Shown here piece by piece: positions 5,406 through 6,344 of a DNA stretch of 6,344 nucleotides (the first letter of the stretch is position 1; each line of letters begins with the position of its first letter). A program made the translations under genes and the position numbers. A model generated the notes under the pieces. That model saw only the letters and a program-made list of their open reading frames with translations, was not told where the DNA came from and did no database searches. Origin of the DNA: Candidatus Bathyarchaeum sp. (lineage in GTDB: Archaea > Thermoproteota > Bathyarchaeia > Bathyarchaeales > Bathyarchaeaceae); the NCBI GenBank assembly GCA_003096255.1, contig PIXS01000170.1, positions 1 to 6,344 of the forward strand. The letters run 5' to 3'.

Positions 5406-5885
5406 TTGAACACTAAAGCAAAGATTGATGGTATTGACTTTAAAATCATCAGAGCACTCCAAAAAGATGCGCGCACCGTTTTTGCAGATATTGCAAGAGA
5501 TTGCGGAGTATCAACAGATACAATAAGCAAGCGATTCCGAAAAATGAAGAGGGCTGGAATTATAAGAGGTACAACAATATTGTTGAACCCGAAAAGTTTT
5601 GGATGTGAATGTGTTGGAAGCTTCGGTGTTGATGTTAGCTACCCACATTTGATGACTGTTGTTGAATCAATAAAAAAAATACCTGAAATAGTTAGCTGCA
5701 CTCGGTCAATGGGTAAACACGACATATTTTGTATTGCGGTACTAAAAAATGTTGGACGACTCAGTCAAGTGAAAGAGCAGATAAAAGGGCATCCTGCAGT
5801 CAGGGAAGTCACTACAAGCATTTGGGTCGATGAAATATTGCTATGCCCTGAGAACTTCGAATTCAAACATTTAGAATTGGAGTGA
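5406..5885 (+). CDS. Lrp/AsnC family transcriptional regulator (first of a tandem pair)
   Basis: A complete 159-residue Lrp/AsnC-type protein. Residues about 8-58 form the winged helix-turn-helix (IDFKIIRALQKDART, with recognition helix STDTISKRFRKMKRAGII). Residues about 68-146 form the RAM ligand-binding and oligomerisation domain, with the GKHDIF segment (103-108) equivalent to the family's G-x-x-D turn. These proteins usually bind amino acids and act as dimers to octamers that activate or repress transcription. The start is TTG 5406, backed by GAGTGAG five nt upstream; no in-frame ATG precedes the DNA-binding domain. The gene diverges from the gdh operon and is followed at once by a second family member whose ribosome binding site overlaps its stop. 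Control of gdh and of itself from the shared intergenic region is likely but inferred. Confidence 0.92.
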   Translation: MNTKAKIDGIDFKIIRALQKDARTVFADIARDCGVSTDTISKRFRKMKRAGIIRGTTILLNPKSFGCECVGSFGVDVSYPHLMTVVESIKKIPEIVSCTRSMGKHDIFCIAVLKNVGRLSQVKEQIKGHPAVREVTTSIWVDEILLCPENFEFKHLELE

Positions 5886-5890
5886 AAAGA

Positions 5891-6344
5891 ATGGACCAAA
5901 TGGACTTGGTTATAATTAAACGAATGACAGAGAATGCACGAGTGTCATTTAGAAAAATCGCTGAGGAACTTGGGGTGTCTCCAGACACAGTGATAAGCAG
6001 ATACAAAGCAATGCAAGAAGAAGGCGTAATCCGCGGGTCAACTGTTGTACTAGACCCACAAAAAATTGGATACAAGGGAATGGCTGCGTTTATGATAGAC
6101 ACCTCACCAACAAACATCATAGGAACTGAGGCAACCCAGCCTACTGTGTCATCTATCTTAGAAACTGTAATCAAAATGCCTGACATAATCTTGGCTACAA
6201 AGACAGTTGGAGACCACGACATGTTGGCTATTGCCGTAATCAGAGATGTTGAGCACCTTATTGCTACAGGCAGCGACATAGCAAAACTACCAGGCGTAAA
6301 AGATTTGCGGGTATCCTTTTGGGTTGAAAAAGCAGAACTTCATC
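5891..6344 (+). CDS. Lrp/AsnC family transcriptional regulator, 3' end outside window
   Basis: An open frame from ATG 5891 runs 151 codons to the window edge without a stop, so nearly the whole protein is present. The winged helix-turn-helix spans residues about 4-50 (recognition helix SPDTVISRYKAMQEEGVIRG) and the RAM domain about 60-147, with GDHDMLAIAV (107-116). It clearly resembles its upstream neighbour (shared TxxDT...R...M...G.IRG pattern), indicating an old tandem duplication. Compared with the neighbour it carries extra residues around 74-86 (NIIGTEATQPTVS) in the first part of the RAM domain. The start is fixed by a strong GGAGTGA (5879-5885), which overlaps the upstream stop codon and lies five nt before the ATG, so the two are co-translated. 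Ligand and targets are unknown; heteromer formation with the neighbour is possible. Confidence 0.9.
   Translation, partial: MDQMDLVIIKRMTENARVSFRKIAEELGVSPDTVISRYKAMQEEGVIRGSTVVLDPQKIGYKGMAAFMIDTSPTNIIGTEATQPTVSSILETVIKMPDIILATKTVGDHDMLAIAVIRDVEHLIATGSDIAKLPGVKDLRVSFWVEKAELH

Noticed and set aside
5348..5530. A 60-codon minus-strand open frame across the lrp promoter
   Set aside because: It covers the TATA boxes and the first Lrp helix-turn-helix in antisense and has no supporting signal.
5863..6279. A 138-codon minus-strand open frame at the right end
   Set aside because: It is antisense to the second Lrp-family gene, which has full family motifs and a strong ribosome binding site.

Overview
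The window looks like chromosomal DNA from an anaerobic, uncultivated-type archaeon. The evidence is the tail of a formylmethanofuran dehydrogenase subunit B, an NrpR-type nitrogen regulator (a family known from archaea), a Pyrococcus-like glutamate dehydrogenase, archaeal TATA-like promoter boxes and GGAGTGA/GGGGAGGT-type ribosome binding sites. Half of the readable start codons are TTG. A Bathyarchaeia-like lineage carrying the archaeal methyl branch of the Wood-Ljungdahl pathway would fit, but this is a guess from gene content; a methanogen relative is not excluded.

Left block, + strand (1-2331): the 3' end of fwdB is followed closely by a six-helix-type membrane protein that looks like an ECF transporter S component, then a DUF4213/DUF364 protein (putative heavy-metal chelation family). 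After a short gap with its own promoter-like TATA box and a near-palindrome comes a small membrane protein with two pairs of histidines spaced 14 residues apart, as in di-heme b-type cytochromes. The block ends with tRNA-Ile(GAU). FwdB is a molybdenum/tungsten enzyme, so the membrane and DUF364 genes could serve metal or cofactor supply. That link is inference only.

Middle block, - strand (5185 down to 2531): a small protein with three CxxC pairs, glutamate dehydrogenase, and a single-NRD NrpR-like repressor. The first two genes are only 4 nt apart and probably co-translated. nrpR follows gdh after 77 nt, either in the same transcript or from its own promoter.

Right block, + strand (5406-6344): two tandem Lrp/AsnC-family regulators, the second running off the window. 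They are transcribed divergently from the gdh operon across a 220-bp AT-rich intergenic region. This region holds a perfect 13-bp direct repeat (70 bp apart), a 7-bp inverted repeat and duplicated TATA-like boxes.

The middle and right blocks together read as a nitrogen/amino-acid control island: an ammonia-assimilating or glutamate-degrading enzyme surrounded by a 2-oxoglutarate-type sensor (NrpR family) and two amino-acid-sensor-type (Lrp) regulators, with an unstudied cysteine-rich partner coupled to the dehydrogenase. No mobile element, CRISPR array or rRNA was seen.
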